A stretch of DNA of 64,000 nt from Gigantopelta aegis (lineage: Eukaryota; Mollusca; Gastropoda; Neomphalida; Peltospiridae). The notes under the pieces are model-generated. The model was not told the DNA's origin, made no database searches, and saw nothing but the letters and a program-made list of their open reading frames with translations. The position numbers and the translations under genes are program-made. The first letter of the stretch is position 1. The number at the start of each line of letters is the position of its first letter. Below are positions 58,788-64,000 of this stretch, piece after piece. The stretch covers positions 27,664,795 to 27,728,794 of the forward strand of contig NC_054704.1 in the NCBI RefSeq assembly GCF_016097555.1, written 5' to 3'.

Positions 58788-59079
58788 GATCACCGTATGG
58801 AAGCCTATATTTATCACATGTTTGTCTGCCCCACATTTTACTCCGAGTTTTATTTGTTTGTTTTTTTAATTTTCAAGCGTGAGTTGGGAAGTGTTTAATG
58901 GTTAGTGACAGAAAAATGTGTGCACCGATTTTACATAGATCTTCCTACCGAGAGGCTAACACAATGGGTTGTACCTGGGATGCAAACTCAGAGCCTGTAG
59001 ACCTGAGGCGGCCGAAACCCATAGACGTATAGATTTTCATGTATGTAGGGGGTCGGGGAGGGGCAGGCTGATTTTTGTC

Positions 59080-59290
59080 CGAATTAAATGAAAGTGCCCA
59101 AATCTGGAAAACAACGTATACCGGATATATACTATATTTTAGCCTTATTGCCAAAGAGTTATTTAGTGTTGCAAACGAATCATTACGCATTATTACATGG
59201 TTTACAGCTAATATTACAGAATGTCTCCAACGTTTTTGCCCGAAAATTTTCTCTAGCACTAGGGAGTGGGGTGGGGTGGGTGGGGAGGGG
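59080..59290. repeat. Interspersed repeat shared with 32080-32310
   Basis: GTGCCCAAATCTGGAAAACA, TCATTACGCATTATTACATGG and TTTTTGCCCGAAAATTTTC match the other copy in order. Nearby GGGGAGGGGCAGGCTGATTT is part of the same unit. Confidence 0.5.
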
Positions 59291-59520
59291 AGAGTTGACA
59301 ACCTGACCCCGTCTCGTACGCTTATACCGAAACCAGGAATGAAAAATATTGTTAGATATCTGATCAACCTGTGATTAACATAGTTTTAGGGATGGATCGG
59401 TTGCTTAATTGTATTCATTTCTTTTATTTCTTTTATTTATTTATTTATTTATTTATTTATTTTCATTCATTCATTCATTCATTTATTCATTCATTCATTC
59501 ATTTATATATTCATTCATTA

Positions 59521-60526
59521 TTTGTTTGTCTTTTGGATCGTTTCTGTTTGTCGTTTTTTTTTGCGAAAATAAAGGAAACACGTACGGATGGTTGCTAAAT
59601 ATGACATGATTATGATTTGCCACTGCAATTATACTAGTACTAATTGGGGTGACTTTTAAAAACGGATGTCGTGACCTGGACATATTTTAATTTTTTCGGG
59701 ATGGAATGTTGTTTTGTTTTGGGGTTTTTTGTTGTTATTTTTGTATAGTTTGCTCCTTAAAACTTACTAAAGGATTTTTAGTTACACTTATTCATATTCT
59801 ACTGTTCGAATAGTTAAAATAACCATGGCCGTCCAAACTAGGAGTGGGGTGGAAAAAAACAGATAGCACGGGTCTCAAGCCCCATAGGAGCCTCATATGT
59901 ATACATACCTTTTTATTTTTCTAAGTTGCGAGCCTTATTACCAGGAAACCACAAAGCTTGAGGTCCTGAAGTGATCCGGGACCGTTAACACCTGAAAAGG
60001 TGTGGTTGTATTTAAAATTGGTCTATTAAAAAGTCGCGTAATTTATGTCCCAATGAGAAAACACAGGCGTATTTTGTGGGTACTCATACACGTACATGTA
60101 TGTTCTTTTGATTACTGTAAGTCTAGCACCAAATTGCTACATGGCAGCATTATAACACATGGGTGATCCAAAGGATCAATTCAGACTGAATATCTAAAAG
60201 GTTATTTACTTAAGTATACAAACACAGTCTAGAGCAATTATTGTATTTTTCAAAAAAGACATGCAATGTGTACATTACTATGGTATTTAAGTCTGGGTAA
60301 ATTGTGCCAGTGCCCCGACTCTGCTCCTGTTTAATTTATTACTGCTGACCGATACGTATTGTTAGTTAAGGAACCGTGTCAGCCGTGTACAAACATTGTT
60401 TTACCAAGTGTTTAACCATTTAGAGCTTAGGGGTTTTACAGAAAGGTCGACATGATGTGAGGTAATTATTCTGATACCACTCGGCGAATAAAATTGTAGA
60501 CTTCGCATCAAGCCAAGTAAATATAT
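59521..60526. other. Intergenic, nothing recognised
   Basis: AT-rich, no supported exon. Confidence 0.5.
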
Positions 60527-60530
60527 TTAA

Positions 60531-60901
60531 AGGGACATACCCTAGTTTTTAAACACTAACACACATTTGTTTACTATTATAACCGTTTTTGATAACTTAA
60601 GTCATACTTTACTTAGATTTTATTGTTTAGATTATCAATTTCCGTACATTCGAAGTGTTTTTGGTCATCCTGGTGTTTTTAATATCACAAAATGCATTTC
60701 TAATATTTTTAAAAACGCACGTGCGTCTGAGAAGTAACGCTATAGAGTCGAGTTTTAGTCTATTTTTAGAGGGTATTTCACCATTTCAAAGTCACATACT
60801 CATGTTTTACCCAATTGTAACTTTATCCAAATGTGTTACAGGTTTGTAAATTAACTAAACGTAGTGTTAATTTTCATGGGTTGAAACTAGGGTATGTCCC
60901 T
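60531..60901. mobile_element. MITE with AGGGACATACCCTAGTTT ends
   Basis: Perfect inverted ends AGGGACATACCCTAGTTT and AAACTAGGGTATGTCCCT, between TTAA at 60527-60530 and 60902-60905. 371 bp, no ORF. Confidence 0.88.
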
Positions 60902-60970
60902 TTAAGAGTAACACTTTGTGATAACCTGTACGTTGGTTCCTGTCTTCATTTCACTCAACTTGCACAAAGT

Positions 60971-61162
60971 TAAAGTTTGTTTTGTTTAACGACACGACAT
61001 GATTTATTAATCATCGGCTATTGGATGTCAAGCTTTTCGTAATTATTACTTATAGTCTTAGAGAGGAAACACGCTACACTTTTCCATTAGTAGCAACGGA
61101 TGTTTTATATGCACCATCGGATTCCACAGACAGGATAGCACATATCACGGTCTTTAATATAA
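60971..61162 (-). mobile_element. tRNA-derived SINE, head missing
   Basis: The end block and body are kept (GTCGTTAAACAAAACAAACT to TATTAAAGACCGTGATATG on the minus strand). The tRNA-like head is absent. Confidence 0.82.
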
Positions 61163-61758
61163 TATGGAATGTTTTGTATCGATAAGATTTAACACAAATG
61201 AAGTACATGTAAAACATAGGAGGCAAACTTCATTTTTAAAACGACTATTTTTCGACTAATATATACATCAAATTAAAAAGCATGGAAATCAGTTCTAAAA
61301 CAAATCGGTCAAATTGAAAAAAGGACAATAAAACACCATTTATAAGAAGGGTGCTAAAATTACACCAGAAGTATCCCTGTGCACAAAATGAAAAAGAAAA
61401 ATGAATATTAAATTTATTTTAATAGAAGGCAGCACGGTAACATGTGTCCGTTTGTACTGCAGTGTCCCTAAGTACTGTGTTATTCAGCAGCAAGTTTTGT
61501 GCGAGTATTGATCTGTAATATGTTTCAGTGTCATATACAATTGTACAGTTTAAAAATTCACGTTATGTAGCAGTAACATACATTTACTTTCAATACTGAA
61601 ATCATTTGAACTCGTGAATAATGTATGGACATTTTTTGTATAGCCTCTACGTAATCAGCTTACAATTTCTTATTTGAAGTTTGTGTTTTAATGGTAGCAA
61701 ACCTGCTGTTTGAATATCGAACACGTAGAGAACAAATATTGCTTCTTTTCTGTCTTTC

Positions 61759-61829
<71 letters not shown>

Positions 61830-62839
61830 ATCTCTCTTTTAATATTTATTTCTGTTCATATTTAAATTGCATAAATATATTACTGTCATGACGTGTATGT
61901 AGGCATATTATGGAGAAGGCCTAGTAAGTTGTATAACTTGTACCTAATCCATTTGTTTGGGGTTTAGGTTTTTTTTAAGCAATAAAATGTGTTTCAATGA
62001 AACAGAAATCATATGTCATACTCGGGGTGATATTCAGTAGATATTCTGTTCGTGCTGGTGTGTCGCAAAGTTTATTCATTAGTTAGTCCATCGCGTTTAG
62101 TTATTATTTAATCTGTCCGTCCGTCCATACGTCCGTACCTCGTTAACTCATTAACTCATTCATCCATACATATGAGTACGAAGACCCTCTAAGCGAATGT
62201 GACTAACTGCTTTACGTCAATTCCACATTCCATTCTCTTTTATGCAGCTCTGCTGGTCTTGCGCTACCCTTTACAAATCTGCACTGTCAGGTATGCACCT
62301 ATTTCTATCGCGTATCTGTCAACGGCATTTGCTAAACTAACAAAAACATAGATTGTCGACAGCGATTCGGTCACTTGCACAGTTACAACAAGACAATGAT
62401 CATGGCTATGTCATTATCGACTTGGTCCTAACAACCTCTGTGTTGCCGTGCACATAATACAGACAAAAGTACTTTGAGATGATGGGAGTGTGTCACTTCC
62501 AATGTAGTGAAATCTCAACAACTTCTGTACTGTATTATAATATTTTACACAACTTTGTCACGTAACTGCCATCGGTACCGCAGACCGACGGAGATCATTA
62601 TTAAAGTAGTAGTGTGTCGCTTTGACTGCAGTAGAGAAAATATGTCAGGACGCGGTTAATGTTTGATGAATGGCTGGCGATCGAAGGTTTACCGACTCTT
62701 CATTATTGTGGCAGGTACGCTAGGAAAACTAGTACAACAGGATCTCGTCGTATTATGTTCGACGACCTTTCATAAGAGGAGTTTGTGAGTCAAAACTTGA
62801 AGCACAACAGTCAGACCACAACAGGTTTCTGTTTAACTT
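61163..62839. other. Intergenic with CT tract
   Basis: A CT run lies at 61763-61828. No other element or exon is seen. Confidence 0.55.
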
Positions 62840-62847
62840 TATATAAG
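62840..62847 (+). promoter_or_regulatory. TATA box (TATATAAG)
   Basis: A consensus TATA box 322 bp upstream of the ATG at 63162. The following 300 bases are GC- and CpG-richer than the region, as expected for a 5' UTR starting near 62870. Short upstream ATGs occur at 63009 and 63116. Confidence 0.4.
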
Positions 62848-63161
62848 GTCACGGAAGCCTGTTTGTAAGTGAAGTCGCGTGTGGACTTGGCTTTCTTGTT
62901 GGAGGACTAAAAAAGCAGACGATATAAACAGACGATTCGAGCAGACGTGACTGACTAGCAGACGTGTGGCTGCGCGCGGAGTGCGAACGATCGTGCGACG
63001 AGTGGAGATGTGTCGTATAGCAAATAGTATGCCGTTCGTTCCTTCTTTGTAGGTAGCGCGTCGTTGGGGACGGCCAAGAGGTTGTTGGTGAATCGTGACG
63101 GGTTGCTGTTGCCGCATGTTGTTTCACATGAAGCTCGAGGTCGCGAGTTCGACACACGACG

Positions 63162-63246
63162 ATGCCAGAGTCCTCGACATGGATTGCTTACCTGTGTCGT
63201 CTGACCTTTCACCTTTTTCTCCTGTCGTCTGCTGTCAGTGCTGTGG
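63162..63246 (+). CDS. Signal-peptide first exon of a gene running off the right edge
   Basis: ATG at 63162, 28 codons plus one base, then the consensus donor GTAAGT at 63247 (phase 1). The product begins MPESSTWIAYLCRL and has the core TFHLFLLSSAVSA, a clear signal peptide with cleavage after AVSA. The TATA box at 62840 and the richer GC content of the leader support a real 5' end. The rest of the gene must lie beyond 64000. A secreted or surface protein is expected. Minus-strand frames over 62839-63212 are shadows. Confidence 0.55.
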
Positions 63247-63796
63247 GTAAGTTGGCTTTGTGTCTTCCTTTCTTTGTTTATTATGACATGTCCTCGGGTC
63301 CCTTGTCAAGTAGAATTTTTATTAATTTGATGATCATCATTACATTAAAACTTCAAAGTAACTAAAATATTATACATATGAAAATATTTGGCGTTATAAT
63401 GCACGTTGGTTGTTAAAATTACGTTTGACAAAATAGAATTAAGTTTGCAATCTTAACAGGGTGTACCACACGGTGGGTGCAGTTAAGAGGCAGCTGTCAG
63501 AAATATACGGAAAGTGCAATTCTGGTTTAAAGGTGTTTTTAGATTGGGGCCACAATGGCATGTTACTGTGCCCTAGTTTCTTTTGTTAATACCACTAGTT
63601 ATTACAGTTTAGGTATGACCCTGTTTAACCCATCAATAGCTGCAATAACAGAACTAGAACACAGGTATAATAATATAATTCTTCTATTAACAAAATATAT
63701 AGTTTTTAAATCTTCACTATATTAAAGGCTGTTTAATTAATGTCAACGTACATCAAGTGATAAATGTTCAAATGGTACAAACTGAGTTTCAAAAAG
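63247..63796. other. Start of the intron after the 63162 exon
   Basis: AT-rich; no second exon recognised. Confidence 0.45.
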
Positions 63797-64000
63797 AAAG
63801 TTTGTTTTGTTTAACGACACCACTAGAGCACATTGATTTATTAATCATCGGCTATTGGATGTCAAACATCTCGTAATTTTGACATATAGTCTTAGAGAGC
63901 AAACCCGCTACATTTTTCCATTAGTAGCAAATGATCTTTTATATCTACCATCCCACAGACAGGATAGCCCATATCACGGCCTTTGATATACTAGTCGTAG
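63797..64000 (-). mobile_element. tRNA-derived SINE cut by the window edge
   Basis: The end block and most of the body are present; the head would lie to the right of 64000. It is one of the least diverged copies (GACACCACTAGAGCACATTG, CATCGGCTATTGGATGTCAA). Confidence 0.88.

Overview
The window is animal nuclear DNA, almost certainly from a marine mollusc and probably a gastropod. It has spliced genes with phase-1 signal-peptide exons, a eukaryotic Pol III tRNA gene, and dozens of copies of tRNA-headed SINEs whose bodies I recall from gastropod genomes (Gigantopelta-like, from memory only). The protein architecture of its main genes also matches predicted molluscan membrane proteins. Most of the window is non-coding and full of repeats.

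Region 1-16.7 kb holds the clearest genes. Two tandem, nearly identical copies of a three-exon gene encode a type I membrane protein. Its parts are a signal peptide, an IgGFc-binding-protein N-terminal-type domain, a Ser/Thr/Pro-rich stalk with a 46-residue repeat, a CRCSC cluster, one transmembrane helix and a short tail. Copy 2 (10191-16320) is complete: its three exons sum to 794 codons in frame. Copy 1 (1-7721) has lost most of exon 1 to the window edge. The copies differ in stalk repeat number (3 versus 2), in an 8-residue insertion, and in a roughly 1.6 kb stretch of intron 2 that is present only in copy 1 and carries a dead EGF-like exon. A 200-N gap sits at the end of copy 1, so an assembly (haplotig) duplication has to be excluded.

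Region 17-33 kb is a transposon bed: TTAA-flanked MITEs, a Tc1-like DD34E element with a broken transposase, a related TACTC-ended MITE, the 3' end of a LINE, many SINEs, an unrecognised GC-rich ORF remnant, and a 41-bp minisatellite repeated six times.

At 33.4-33.8 kb a CpG-rich promoter-like block with an NRF1-type site and a perfect 16-bp palindrome is followed by two strong splice donors and a short coding exon. This looks like the 5' end of a gene that I could not follow further. Region 34-53 kb is gene-poor and holds long GA/G and CT tracts, a foldback element made of TACGCT motifs, hairpin repeats and SINEs. A clean tRNA-Ser(GCT) gene lies at 53077-53158.

Region 53.8-57 kb is a single SINE split by two independent TTAA-targeted elements. 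At 58.4 kb and 63.2 kb there are two isolated signal-peptide exons, one below an RFX X-box and one below a TATA box. Both end in phase-1 donors, so they are 5' ends of genes, or alternative first exons of one gene, whose bodies lie to the right of the window.

I found no undescribed biological system that I can defend. The most distinctive items are the duplicated receptor-like gene and its variable stalk, the doubly interrupted SINE, and the orphan signal-peptide exons.
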